DNA of 64,000 nucleotides from the NCBI GenBank assembly GCA_902826165.1, contig CADEDV010000001.1:101693-165692 (forward strand), in the 5' to 3' direction. Positions within the stretch are counted from its first letter, which is position 1; every line of letters begins with the position of its first letter. Shown here piece by piece: positions 9,365 through 18,209 of this stretch. A program made the position numbers and the translations under genes. This stretch comes from an uncultured Bacteroidota bacterium. Its GTDB lineage: Bacteria; Bacteroidota; Bacteroidia; Chitinophagales; Chitinophagaceae. Under the pieces are notes generated by a model. The model had not been told where the DNA came from, did no database searches, and saw only the letters and a program-made list of their open reading frames with translations.

Positions 9365-9420
9365 AAGTGATGGCCATTGTTAGCGGTCTGCTGCAAGACA
9401 CCTGCTAACGGCCATCACTT
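9365..9420 (-). terminator. Terminator of the hemerythrin/small-ORF transcript
   Basis: AAGTGATGGCC-GTTAGC (with a 3-base bulge, from 9365) pairs with GCTAACGGCCATCACTT ending at 9420. On the minus strand it is followed by TTTTTGGTTTTCTC. It lies 26 bases beyond the small ORF at 9446-9556. Confidence 0.65.
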
Positions 9421-9445
9421 ACCCTAACGCTGTGAGAACAGCTTT

Positions 9446-9556
9446 TTATAACAGTGATTGCACCCTGGTAAAGAATTGCTTTTTTGCGGCTTTATTCTTT
9501 ATTGAAAAATGAATCGCAAAAACCATCAATTCCCAGATGAGTTGAATTTTTTTCAT
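9446..9556 (-). CDS. Candidate 36-residue small protein
   Basis: ATG at 9556 opens a 36-codon frame, MKKIQLIWELMVFAIHFSIK.. ending ..TRVQSLL, stop at 9446-9448. The first half is amphipathic to hydrophobic and the second half is basic. It starts 46 bases after the hemerythrin stop on the same strand and ends 26 bases before a good minus-strand terminator, so it lies within the likely transcript. No family is recognised and chance cannot be excluded at this length. Confidence 0.45.
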   Translation of the reverse strand: MKKIQLIWELMVFAIHFSIKNKAAKKQFFTRVQSLL

Positions 9557-9602
9557 ACTAGTCGTTTTGAATGCTGACAGGATAAGGGGTTGCTATGTTG
9601 CA

Positions 9603-10280
9603 TCAGGCAACCATGGCTCCTTCAGTGAGGTCTTCCAGTATTTTCCGGAAACGTTCATAGGGCAATTCTTTTTCAGCGATGGTGAATAAGGCACTGAAAA
9701 CGGCTTCCGGCGCATCTTTCTGAACACTTTTCAACCATCCGGTAATTTCTGCATTATTCAGTCCTTTCATCATCCAGCCAGCTGTGAAGGCCATTTCTGC
9801 CGGTTCTATGGAAGCAACGATCTGCCGGTTCAATTTCCGGAGCTCTGCGTCTGAGTAGAATCTCCACAATCTTTCATTCAGCACCGTTTCTTCTTTTGCC
9901 ATATGATCAAGGTTAAAACTCATAAAAGCAATGAAAGAATGCAGGATGGTGTGACCGGTGAATAACTTACTTTCTACAGTTTCATTTTTTGCAAAACCGG
10001 CAATCATTGTTCTGAGATTTTCAGCCAGCTGGTGATCTTCCGCATGTTCCTGTTCAAAACAATCCACCAGCGAAGGTTCATATTGCTGAATGGCAGGTAA
10101 AATAAAACTGTCTTCATGTGCCGCATGTTTATCAAATATGCCCAGAACGGCTTTTATTTTTTCCAATGCAATTTCAGCCTCTTCTGCATTGGCAAAATTG
10201 GTTTGCTGCACGGTTAATGCAGTATCGTATAATAAAGCCCGGAGAGCTTTGTGTATCTGGTTGAAAATGTTGAAACGCAT
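9603..10280 (-). CDS. Hemerythrin HHE-domain protein
   Basis: A 225-residue all-helical protein with metal-ligand style His/Glu positions: IHKALRALL near residue 9, KHAAHEDSFILPAI near 52, EHAEDHQLAENL near 78, and HTILHSFIAF..HMAKEE near 108-131. These fit a di-iron HHE four-helix bundle in the first 140 residues, followed by a helical C-terminal part of unknown role. Such proteins bind oxygen or NO, or act in iron and stress responses; which applies is not visible. No signal peptide, so cytoplasmic. A candidate small ORF and terminator lie downstream. Confidence 0.8.
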   Translation of the reverse strand: MRFNIFNQIHKALRALLYDTALTVQQTNFANAEEAEIALEKIKAVLGIFDKHAAHEDSFILPAIQQYEPSLVDCFEQEHAEDHQLAENLRTMIAGFAKNETVESKLFTGHTILHSFIAFMSFNLDHMAKEETVLNERLWRFYSDAELRKLNRQIVASIEPAEMAFTAGWMMKGLNNAEITGWLKSVQKDAPEAVFSALFTIAEKELPYERFRKILEDLTEGAMVA

Positions 10281-10491
10281 AATTGATAAGATTTAATGAT
10301 CAATGATTTCGATAACAAATTTCAGGATCAAACCGCAGCCCGTCAATTTACTGCTGCATGAGTTGTGTTTTCAGGTGGATGAACCAGCGATGAACGGATC
10401 ATTATCCTGCAATTGATACAGGGTTTTAAGCAGTTCATCCTGAATGCTGGCAACCCGGTAGGCGAATTATACATTTTGCCGCTTCATTGGG

Positions 10492-10499
10492 TATATTTG
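10492..10499 (+). promoter_or_regulatory. -7 promoter element of the propeller sensor gene
   Basis: TATATTTG is a full TAnnTTTG match. Transcription would begin near 10506, about 15 bases before the TTG at 10521 and downstream of the ATG at 10413, so it argues for the TTG start. TTTG at 10475-10478 is only 13 bases upstream, so the -33 element is not clear. Confidence 0.55.
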
Positions 10500-10520
10500 A
10501 AGAGCCCAACCGCTGATACT

Positions 10521-13500
10521 TTGAAAAAATACCTGCTGCATATTTTTTCTCTCCTTCTTTTCCCCTTGTCTGTTCTGTCGCAACAGGGTAAAAAATTTGC
10601 TTTTATGCATTATGGAATGACACAGGGTCTCACTTCCAACGAGGTCATGTGTTCCATCCAGGATGATGACGGGTATCTCTGGATCGGTACTAATAACGGC
10701 TTACAACGTTATGATGGGGTCCGGTTCCTGACCTTTCGTAATCAAAAGGATAACCCGGCCTCATTACCCGGAAATTTCATCCAGCAACTGATGATTGACA
10801 GGACAGGGAATATGTGGTTACAGGCTGGTGGTCAGAAGGCGGGTATTTTTGATACTAAAAAATTTGTATTCAGGGATGTTGCTGTACGGCCCGCAGACGA
10901 TCGCTACTTGTACGGAATGAAAAAAATTGTAGAGGATGAAGAGGGTAATATTATGATGGTCATTGCCAATCTTCAGTTACTTACTTATAATAAGGAGAAA
11001 AGTGAATTTTCCGGGCAGCACAACTTTATCAAATTTCCGCAGGAATGGGGTATTGTTGACCTGTTCAATATTCCGGGAACAACAAAGTATATACTGGGCA
11101 CACAAGATGGTATGGCGATCTACAATAGCAAGACCAGCCAGTTGAGCTATACCGGGCATAATACAGAAAGGGAACCGTTGATAGAAAAATTCGGAACCAT
11201 TAAGGCCACGGCGAATTTTATGTTTGATAAAGAGGGACGTCTGTGGTTTGATACCTGGGACGGTTATCCAAGACTGTATTGTTATGATGTTCGCAAAAAC
11301 CAGGTGATCCTGGATAAGTATGATATTTTAGCAATAGTCAGTGGCTATCATGAGACACATGGCTTTCTGCAACAGAAGGATGGAAGTATTTGGTTGCACG
11401 GGTTAGGTGTCTTTGCGCAGTTTAATGAGAAGACAAAGCAATTTCAACAGGTGTATAATGGTTATGAAGGTGAGCAAAGTATTGCGTACTCCAAAGTGAG
11501 TGATCTTATGGAAGATGAAGAGGGCAATATCTGGGTATCCACCAATAATAATGGTATATACAGCTTCAATCCTGCTGAACAATTCTTTACCAACATCCGG
11601 CATATCAACCGTGAGAGTGGCAAACCCGGAGATGGAAGCCCCATGTCGTTTGCCCGGACAAAAAAAGGAAACATATTAGTGGGTACCTGGGGAGATGGTC
11701 TTTACCAGTACGACAGTAATTTCAACCCAATTCCGCTTAATATCAAAGGATTTTCCGAAACAGGAACAAAGTCGATTTGGGGAATGTTTCCGTCAAAAGA
11801 CAATAACATCATCTGGATGGCTTCGCAACCCGGCATTCATAAATATGACCAGGCAGCCGGCCAGGTAACTTTTTATGACCCCGAACCCATCAAAGGAAGA
11901 ACAGTGCGGCAGGTTGTTGAAGACCGCTTTGGAAGTTTATGGCTGGGTACACAAAGTGCAGGGCTTTATAAGTGGCCTGCTAAAAATGGAAAAATAAATA
12001 CGGCAGACAGTCTTACCCATGTAACCGGAGTTCCTGGCGGACAAATACTGCAAATGATTGTTGGCAGGGATGGGAATATCTGGGTGGCTACATCCGGGTT
12101 TGGTTTATATGTCATTGATCCGGCAAACGATAAAGTGATCATGCATTTTGGATTGACGGAGCCACCTGAAAGGAGATTATCGTCCAATACGGTATCTGCT
12201 TTGTTAGAGTATAATGACTCTACAATGCTTATTGCCTCCGACGGAATAATGGCGTTTAATACCAAAAGCCGGAGGATGATCCGGACGATTGGTAATTCAG
12301 AAGCTATAACTGGCGGATTAACGGCTTTGGAAAGAGACAGGCTTGGCTATGTATGGGCATCATCAACGGCGGGTATTTACCGGGTCAATATTTACAACAG
12401 GATATTTATACGCTTTGACAGGGTGGATGGTATTGCGAATGATTATTTTATTAACGCAGCCTCGCTGACCTTACCGGACGGGCGGATATTATTCGGGGCA
12501 GATAACCAGTTTGTGACCTTTAATCCTTCCCGTGTACAGATCAATGATGTGTCACCTGAGATAAAGATCACAGGATTCAGTTTAATGAACAAGCCATTAC
12601 TGGTGGATTCACTGCTGAACCTTGACCGGATAGACCTGGGCCCGGAAGAAAATTCTATCGCCCTGGAATTCTCCGGCCTGAGTTATAATAATGCGTATAT
12701 CATAAAATACAAGTTAGAGGATATAGATAAAGACTGGAAAATAGCAGACCGTAATTACCAGGCAATTTATTCTTATTTGCCACCGGGTAATTACACCTTC
12801 CTGGTGAGAAGTGAAGATGCAGAAGGCCGGCCGGGGAAATTGGTTACTAAGCTAATGATTAAAGTACGGCCACCCTTCTGGAGAACCTGGTGGTTCCTGG
12901 GCTTTGTGGTATTTGCTGTAACAGCGGTATTATTCTGGCTGGATAAGCAGAGGCTTCAGCGGTTAAGGGCAACTGAAAGTGTGAGAACCAGGATTGCAAC
13001 CAGCCTGACGGAGGATATGAGTAATTCCCTCAGCAGCATCAATATCTCCAGCGAACTGGCCAAAACAAAAGTGGATACGGATACACAGCGGACGAAAGAG
13101 TATATCAACCAGATCAGTGATACCAGCAACCGGATGGTGCAATCGATGTATGATATGGTTTGGAGTATCGACCCCAAGAATGATACGATGGAAGATACCA
13201 TGCAGCGAATGAAGAGCTTTGCGGCAGAAATCGATAATATCCACCATGTAAGTATTGATTTTGATACGGACAGTCAGGTGGAAAAACTGGGACTGGATAT
13301 GGAGCTTAGGTATGAATTATTGTGCATTTACAAAGAAGCGGTAACCAATGCGGCCCGTCATGCAGATGGGAGGTTTATAAAGATAAGTCTGCGATACAAC
13401 AGGCCCAACCTGGTAATGATGATACTGGATGATGGCAAAGGCTTTACCATGGATAGTGCCGCTATGCTGGGGAGGGGAATCAGTGAAATGCGACGCAGGG

Positions 13501-13580
13501 CAGCTGTAATTAACGCAGTCCTCTATATCGAATCAGAAGTGAACACAGGGACAGTGGTGAAACTGGAAATGCCTGTATAA
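10521..13580 (+). CDS. Two-component propeller sensor histidine kinase, phospho-acceptor His replaced by Thr
   Basis: From a TTG start the protein has 1019 residues: a signal peptide (KKYLLHIFSLLLFPLSVLSQ), about seven or more Reg_prop repeats of the type DDGYLWIGTNNGL and DRFGSLWLGTQSAGLY forming periplasmic propellers (about 40-680), a Y_Y_Y domain (about 690-770), one membrane helix (WWFLGFVVFAVTAVLFWL), and a cytoplasmic kinase module. The dimerisation helix reads RIATSLTEDMSNSLSSI where this class normally has LHDD, so the acceptor His is Thr830. The ATPase domain keeps its N box (KEAVTNAARHA) and G boxes (DDGKGF, GRGISEM). It may therefore be a non-autophosphorylating sensor or a partner of another kinase. 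It converges on the LytTR gene. The upstream ATG at 10413 would destroy the signal peptide position. Confidence 0.85.
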   Translation: MKKYLLHIFSLLLFPLSVLSQQGKKFAFMHYGMTQGLTSNEVMCSIQDDDGYLWIGTNNGLQRYDGVRFLTFRNQKDNPASLPGNFIQQLMIDRTGNMWLQAGGQKAGIFDTKKFVFRDVAVRPADDRYLYGMKKIVEDEEGNIMMVIANLQLLTYNKEKSEFSGQHNFIKFPQEWGIVDLFNIPGTTKYILGTQDGMAIYNSKTSQLSYTGHNTEREPLIEKFGTIKATANFMFDKEGRLWFDTWDGYPRLYCYDVRKNQVILDKYDILAIVSGYHETHGFLQQKDGSIWLHGLGVFAQFNEKTKQFQQVYNGYEGEQSIAYSKVSDLMEDEEGNIWVSTNNNGIYSFNPAEQFFTNIRHINRESGKPGDGSPMSFARTKKGNILVGTWGDGLYQYDSNFNPIPLNIKGFSETGTKSIWGMFPSKDNNIIWMASQPGIHKYDQAAGQVTFYDPEPIKGRTVRQVVEDRFGSLWLGTQSAGLYKWPAKNGKINTADSLTHVTGVPGGQILQMIVGRDGNIWVATSGFGLYVIDPANDKVIMHFGLTEPPERRLSSNTVSALLEYNDSTMLIASDGIMAFNTKSRRMIRTIGNSEAITGGLTALERDRLGYVWASSTAGIYRVNIYNRIFIRFDRVDGIANDYFINAASLTLPDGRILFGADNQFVTFNPSRVQINDVSPEIKITGFSLMNKPLLVDSLLNLDRIDLGPEENSIALEFSGLSYNNAYIIKYKLEDIDKDWKIADRNYQAIYSYLPPGNYTFLVRSEDAEGRPGKLVTKLMIKVRPPFWRTWWFLGFVVFAVTAVLFWLDKQRLQRLRATESVRTRIATSLTEDMSNSLSSINISSELAKTKVDTDTQRTKEYINQISDTSNRMVQSMYDMVWSIDPKNDTMEDTMQRMKSFAAEIDNIHHVSIDFDTDSQVEKLGLDMELRYELLCIYKEAVTNAARHADGRFIKISLRYNRPNLVMMILDDGKGFTMDSAAMLGRGISEMRRRAAVINAVLYIESEVNTGTVVKLEMPV

Positions 13581-13596
13581 AGAATTTGAAGTTCGG

Positions 13597-13690
13597 AGTT
13601 TGAGGTTCACATAAAGAGAAGAGAGGTTGCTTCTTTAATAAACAACCCGTGATTTGAGTACTAACAATTATAAACTACAAACCTCAAACT
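13597..13690. terminator. Inverted repeat between convergent signalling genes
   Basis: AGTTTGAGGTT (13597-13607) is the exact reverse complement of AACCTCAAACT (13680-13690), 72 bases apart, between the stops of the sensor kinase and the LytTR regulator. The large loop makes it a weak terminator; it may be a decayed dispersed repeat. Confidence 0.35.
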
Positions 13691-13700
13691 ATAAACCGTT

Positions 13701-14480
13701 TTATTTTCCCATCCATTTTTTAAAATCGGTTACCTTCTCCCGGCTTACGATTGATTCTTTGTCTACGGCAGGTTTCAGGTTCAGTAATAAACGGTTGCCA
13801 AAATAATCATGGATCTGGTCAATGCTGTTGACGGACACATAAAAGGAACGGCTGATGCGGAAATATTTATCCGGGTCCAGCATTTCTTCCAATTCATCCA
13901 TGGTATAATCAACTACGTACTTTTTATTATCGCTGGTCTTAAAGAAATTCAAACGGCCATCACTATAGAAATAGGAAATATCATCCACTTCCACACTTAC
14001 CAACTTTTGGGCATGCTTTACCAGGAATCGCTTCCGGAATTCTTTCGGCTGTAATTTTTGCTGCAATTCTTTTACCAGGCTGTCCACTGTCATGGGGGAG
14101 TTTTCGTGACCACCACCATACATATTCTTCAGGTTCTTGAATTTTTCCAATGCCGTTTGCAGGTCTTCTTTCTGTACAGGTTTCAGCAGGTAGTCAACAC
14201 TGTTCACTTTAAATGCTTTCAACGCATACTCATCATAAGAAGTAGTGAAGATGACTGTACTTTTTACTTCGGTCTTATCAAATATTTCAAAACTCTGCCC
14301 ATCCGCCAGCTCTATATCCATCAGGATAAGATCGGGGGTGGGGTTGTTTTCCAGCCAGTTAACAGAAGCACGGATGCTGTCGGCTACGCCTACCACTTCT
14401 GCAGTGGCATCTACAGACTGAAGGGTTTTACGCAGCTTTTTTACTGCCAGCTCTTCGTCTTCAATGATCAATACTTTCAT
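13701..14480 (-). CDS. LytTR-family response regulator
   Basis: A 259-residue regulator: receiver domain (1-120) with acidic pair EDEE near residue 7, phospho-acceptor Asp55 in LILMDIEL, a Thr/Ser switch in VIFTTSYDEYALKAF, and Lys in LLKPVQKED; then a LytTR DNA-binding domain (about 150-255) with FLVKHAQKLVSVEVDDISYFYSDGR and RISRSFYVSVNSIDQI. It binds DNA through beta-strands rather than a helix-turn-helix. The histidine-kinase gene lies 100 bases upstream on the same strand and is the evident partner. Target genes are not visible here. Confidence 0.93.
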   Translation of the reverse strand: MKVLIIEDEELAVKKLRKTLQSVDATAEVVGVADSIRASVNWLENNPTPDLILMDIELADGQSFEIFDKTEVKSTVIFTTSYDEYALKAFKVNSVDYLLKPVQKEDLQTALEKFKNLKNMYGGGHENSPMTVDSLVKELQQKLQPKEFRKRFLVKHAQKLVSVEVDDISYFYSDGRLNFFKTSDNKKYVVDYTMDELEEMLDPDKYFRISRSFYVSVNSIDQIHDYFGNRLLLNLKPAVDKESIVSREKVTDFKKWMGK

Positions 14481-14580
14481 AAAATGAGTTTTAGTGTTGT
14501 GGGATACTAAAATACTACGATTACCTGGTAGGAAAAACCGGGTTCTTACCAGCCTGCGATTTGGCCTGTATGAATTGTTA

Positions 14581-15693
14581 TTAAGGGGTATGAACTGGAG
14601 CGGGGCTGGCCTGCAGCAGCGGAACGACTACAGCAAATTCTTTACCATCGTCCCTTACGGTAATTTCTTCCTGTTTCATCAGGCGGTACTTGTTCACGAT
14701 ATTGGTAAGGCCCACCTTGTTGGAGGAAACCATCCGGTCTTTACGTTGCAGGTTATTGCTGACCACCAGTTTACCACTGTTGGTGGTCATGATCAGTATC
14801 TTCAGCGGGTGATCTTTCAGGATCATATTATGCTTTACCGCATTTTCCACCAGCATTTGCAGGGTAAGGGGCGGCAAATGGTAGCAGCAGTAACGTTCAT
14901 CAATGATGGTTTCCAGGTCCAGGCCATCACCATACCTTGTCTTTAACAGGTGAAAATAGGAATGAATGAATTGCATCTCTGACTCAAGGGTGGTCAGACC
15001 ATCTTCGTTGGTACGCAGCAAATAGCGGTACACTTTGCTCATCTCATCCAGGAATTTTTCGGCTTTATCCGGGTCATCACTGATAAGTGAAGAAAGCGAA
15101 TTAAGACTATTGAACAGGAAATGCGGGTTCACCTGGCCCTTTAATCCCTCTAACTGGCTTTGCAGGTTTTCCCGTTTTAATTGCTCTGCTTCATCCACCA
15201 CCTTTCGCCATTTTTCAAAAAAAGCCGCTCCTTCATTGAAACTTGTGGCCAGTAAATTACAGATGGCCCCTACGACAATGGTCCAGGGATAATTATCCAT
15301 CCGTACCCGGAGGCCGCTAAAACCAATATAGTCATAGCCATAAAATAAAGTGGTGATGGCGGCCAGCATGATAATTACATAAGAAAGAATGCCAAGTCCG
15401 ATGCGTTTAAATGTCTGGCTGTATTTGGGAAAACGGTTTTGCAACAGCGACGCCACCATACCGCATAATATATACACCAATGCCACAACAACCGCCGTTA
15501 TAAGTGAGGGTACTAAAAAATTGTACCATCCACGGAAGTAATCGGCGCCGAATATTACAATATTCAGTGCAATCGACACCGGTGGTATGATGATAAAGCC
15601 AATCAGCCTTTCCTTACTGCTGTAGTTCAGCATGTTTATATTGAATAAAAAACCACTCATACGGATGGTCCCTAAATTATCATTCCGGGTCAT
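14581..15693 (-). CDS. LytS/YpdA-type sensor histidine kinase
   Basis: A 370-residue kinase with four hydrophobic segments (about residues 30-145), a coiled linker, then a His_kinase (PF06580) domain: GQVNPHFLFNSLNSLSSLI carries the acceptor His near residue 199, LQMLVENAVKHNMI is the N box near 289, and the C-terminal ATPase part is of the short type of this family. It should phosphorylate the LytTR regulator encoded next on the same strand. The start is uncertain: ATGs at 15693, 15660 (MSGFLF) and 15633 (MLNYSS) all precede the first helix. A minus-strand TAATTTTG box at 15775-15782 may be its -7 element. Confidence 0.9.
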   Translation of the reverse strand: MTRNDNLGTIRMSGFLFNINMLNYSSKERLIGFIIIPPVSIALNIVIFGADYFRGWYNFLVPSLITAVVVALVYILCGMVASLLQNRFPKYSQTFKRIGLGILSYVIIMLAAITTLFYGYDYIGFSGLRVRMDNYPWTIVVGAICNLLATSFNEGAAFFEKWRKVVDEAEQLKRENLQSQLEGLKGQVNPHFLFNSLNSLSSLISDDPDKAEKFLDEMSKVYRYLLRTNEDGLTTLESEMQFIHSYFHLLKTRYGDGLDLETIIDERYCCYHLPPLTLQMLVENAVKHNMILKDHPLKILIMTTNSGKLVVSNNLQRKDRMVSSNKVGLTNIVNKYRLMKQEEITVRDDGKEFAVVVPLLQASPAPVHTP

Positions 15694-15994
15694 TTTTCCA
15701 ACAATTGACCGTATGAACTGTGGTTTATAATGATGAATTGTTTTTTTACCGGTATCAATTGGTCTGTCAAATTACAAAATTAGAACTGAAAGTATCCGGC
15801 AGATCCCGGCTAAAATGAACAATAATAGTGCAGCACTGATCAGCAGGCAGGAACAGGCAACTATCATCTTTTGATTGCTTCAGTCAATTCATGCTTCACT
15901 TGATTCAATTCATTACTATCTGTCTTTTTTACCCTGCTGATCTGTTACATATTTGTGTCCTGATCAATAACCATTAACCAATTAAACCTTTTTT
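15694..15994. other. 301-base divergent intergenic region
   Basis: This stretch separates the LytS-type kinase (minus) from an unrecognised gene (plus). It holds one TAnnTTTG match on the minus strand (15775-15782) and a near match CATATTTG on the plus strand around 15948. I saw no gene, tRNA or strong hairpin in it. Confidence 0.5.
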
Positions 15995-16918
15995 ATGACA
16001 GACAGAATGATGAACATATTGCTGATAAAATTAAAAGTGATAGCCTTTATACTGGGGGTTGCACTCATCAGCCTTTTTAGTTTCTCTTTTACTACCAGCG
16101 AACGGCTTGCCGATGATATCTGGAAACAACTGGGTATGACCAAAATACAGGGCACCGACGGGGTGAAACAAAGTTTTCTAAACGGGTACCTCTATTATTA
16201 TGGTGCTAAAAATGCCAGGAATATTGCTGCGGGTAACAGGGCTGCGGTGGCCAAAGACCTGCTAGTGTATACCAAACAATATATCGGCAGCGAAACATTT
16301 AAAAAAGAATATGATTTGCTGCGCAAACAGGCAAAGCCGGTCCCATCAGACCGTAAAGTGAGAACAAAAGAAGAGATACGCAAGGAAGAAATAGCCAAGC
16401 TGGAGAAATCGGTGAAAGAAAGCGAGGGAATTATGAAAACTAGTACAGAAATGGCAAAGATCATGAAACCGGTGGTGGAAATGAACAAGAAGAGCATTGA
16501 AGAGTATAAAAAGCCGGACAACCAAACCATAGCCTATATGTACAAAGATGAGTTGGACAGGGCAGAACGGGATAAACAGTATTACCAGGAAAGTATGGTG
16601 CGGTGGGAAAAAGAATTTCCCGTGGATTATCGTCAGCTCATAGCAGCCCGGCTGCAGAAATACCTTGACCTGGCAGCTACGGTTGATTTCAATGCTGAAC
16701 TGAAGCAGGCGGGTAACAAAAAGAAATTTCTAAACCCTGCTTATGAGGGTAAAGCGTATGACTGGAAACAGGTCTACAGGGCAGGGAAAGAAGTATATAA
16801 TGTGGCAAAACCATTTGCAGAGCAATGGATCAAAGAATTAGGTGCTGCTACACCGGCTTCTCAAAAAGAACCAGCTAAGACCGGCAATAATCAAAATGTC
16901 TACGGAAATGGCAAATAG
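15995..16918 (+). CDS. Secreted or membrane-anchored protein of unknown function
   Basis: A 307-residue protein with an N-terminal hydrophobic segment (about residues 12-32, VIAFILGVALISLFSFSF) that could be a signal peptide or anchor. The rest is highly charged and helical, with a Lys/Glu-rich stretch from about 120 to 170 likely to be coiled coil, and a short low-complexity tail. I do not recognise a family. Alternative starts at 16007 and 16010 are possible. Its stop is 2 bases from the stop of the converging LacI-type gene, with no room for a terminator between them, so their transcripts must overlap. Confidence 0.75.
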   Translation: MTDRMMNILLIKLKVIAFILGVALISLFSFSFTTSERLADDIWKQLGMTKIQGTDGVKQSFLNGYLYYYGAKNARNIAAGNRAAVAKDLLVYTKQYIGSETFKKEYDLLRKQAKPVPSDRKVRTKEEIRKEEIAKLEKSVKESEGIMKTSTEMAKIMKPVVEMNKKSIEEYKKPDNQTIAYMYKDELDRAERDKQYYQESMVRWEKEFPVDYRQLIAARLQKYLDLAATVDFNAELKQAGNKKKFLNPAYEGKAYDWKQVYRAGKEVYNVAKPFAEQWIKELGAATPASQKEPAKTGNNQNVYGNGK

Positions 16919-16920
16919 GA

Positions 16921-17976
16921 TCAGGCCAGTGTTTTTGGTTTAGCTTTTTTAGCAACCGTGGAGCCACGGGTGATCAGTTCTGAAGCCAATACCCTTGTTT
17001 CAAATTCCTTTACCGGCCTCTTGCTTTCGATGAGCTGTAATAAAAGATTCATCGCTATTTCACCCATTTCAAAAGCGGGTTGCTTGATGATGGTAAGTGG
17101 TGGGTCCAGTAATTCTGTAAGATCAGAGTTGGAAAAGCCAACCAGCCCCATTTCAGCGGGTACATTAATACCTTTTGATTTTAATATCCTGAAGCAGCCG
17201 GTTGTCAGCTTATCAGAAGTGGTAAGTATGGCATCTGGCTTTTCGGGTGCCTGTAATAGCTCGTTTACAGCTTCTTCCACTTCCACGAGTATCATGCCGC
17301 CGTGATGGCAATGTTTGATCAGGTCTTCATTGACAGCAATTCCATTATCAGCTAAAGCGGCCCGGTAACCGGCTAACCTTTCTTTGGTAATGGATAAATA
17401 AGCTGCATTGGATACTGCGGCGATATGCTGGTAACCATTTTTCACCAGGTGAGTCGTTGCATCATAGGCACTTTTATAATTATCAACGATCACTTTGTGT
17501 GTTTCAATCTCATCCACGATACGATCAAAGAATACGATCGGCATTCCCCTTTCGTGCAATTCTTTTAAAAAACTGAAATCCCTGGTTTCGGTGGAAACGG
17601 AGATGATCAGTCCGTCAATAGACCTCGAAGTGAGATACTGAAGGTTGATCATTTCCCGGTCAAAGGATTCACGGCTTTGAGAAATGATAACATTATAACC
17701 ATTATTATAGGCAATAGATTCAATGCCATTGATCGTTTGGGAGAAAAAACTGTTGGCGATCTCACAAACAATAACACCAATCGACCGGCTTCTTCTTTCT
17801 TTCAGGCTTAAAGCAATGGGATTAGGGTGATAGTTGTTCTTCTCCGCATATTCCAGTACCAGCTTTTTTGTTTCCGGGCTGATCTCGTAACTGTCTCTTA
17901 AAGCCCTTGATACAGTGGAAGTTGAAAGTCCCAGGGCTTTGGCAATATCTTTTATCGTTAGTGCTTCAAATCTCAT
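16921..17976 (-). CDS. LacI-family transcriptional regulator of the pectin locus
   Basis: A 351-residue LacI/GalR regulator. The N-terminal helix-turn-helix is LTIKDIAKALGLSTSTVSRALRDS (about residues 6-29) with the hinge region near 50-60 (NPIALSLKERRS). A periplasmic-binding-protein-like effector domain fills 65-340. It is divergent from susC, the first gene of the pectin locus, across 364 bases that contain a palindromic operator (18192-18209). The same operator recurs before the GH28 gene and in related form before kdgK, which makes this protein the natural candidate to bind all of them. The effector is probably a pectin breakdown product such as galacturonate or KDG; that is inference. 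Confidence 0.92.
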   Translation of the reverse strand: MRFEALTIKDIAKALGLSTSTVSRALRDSYEISPETKKLVLEYAEKNNYHPNPIALSLKERRSRSIGVIVCEIANSFFSQTINGIESIAYNNGYNVIISQSRESFDREMINLQYLTSRSIDGLIISVSTETRDFSFLKELHERGMPIVFFDRIVDEIETHKVIVDNYKSAYDATTHLVKNGYQHIAAVSNAAYLSITKERLAGYRAALADNGIAVNEDLIKHCHHGGMILVEVEEAVNELLQAPEKPDAILTTSDKLTTGCFRILKSKGINVPAEMGLVGFSNSDLTELLDPPLTIIKQPAFEMGEIAMNLLLQLIESKRPVKEFETRVLASELITRGSTVAKKAKPKTLA

Positions 17977-18058
17977 TAGTAAGCAGGAAATAAGGATAAT
18001 GTACAGTGATTAAATAAAGTTAGTCAATTTAAGCCTCATCGGCCAGGCAAATACTACC

Positions 18059-18074
18059 GTTCCTGTACTGGAAC
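18059..18074. promoter_or_regulatory. GTTCC-N6-GGAAC dyad near the LacI gene
   Basis: GTTCCTGTACTGGAAC is a 16-base near-perfect palindrome centred on GTAC, 83 bases upstream of the LacI-type start. It differs from the CGTTnCCGGnAACG operator and may belong to another regulator or to autoregulation. Confidence 0.4.
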
Positions 18075-18191
18075 AGACCTTTTTTTAAATCAGGGTGCTG
18101 CATTTTTAATGGGTTGGTTTAATACAGATGATACAACACAAATCATTTCATCAATGAACAGGTGAAAAGTTTTTAACGCCTTCAAAATGAT

Positions 18192-18209
18192 ATCGTTACC
18201 GGGAACGAT
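18192..18209. promoter_or_regulatory. LacI-type operator upstream of susC
   Basis: ATCGTTACCGGGAACGAT is an 18-base palindrome with only the two bases next to the CCGG centre mismatched. The 19 bases from 18204 to 18222 (AACGATTGCGTAAATAAAC) recur exactly at 38726-38744 before the GH28 gene. It lies 132 bases upstream of the susC start. Confidence 0.75.

Noticed and set aside
15840..15899. 19-codon ORF in the kinase/unknown-protein intergenic region
   Set aside because: Too short, no flanking transcription signals, and no pattern in the peptide.
16918..16921. Possible fusion or frameshift between the unknown protein and the LacI gene
   Set aside because: The genes are on opposite strands and both end with proper stops; the 2-base gap is simply a tight convergent arrangement.
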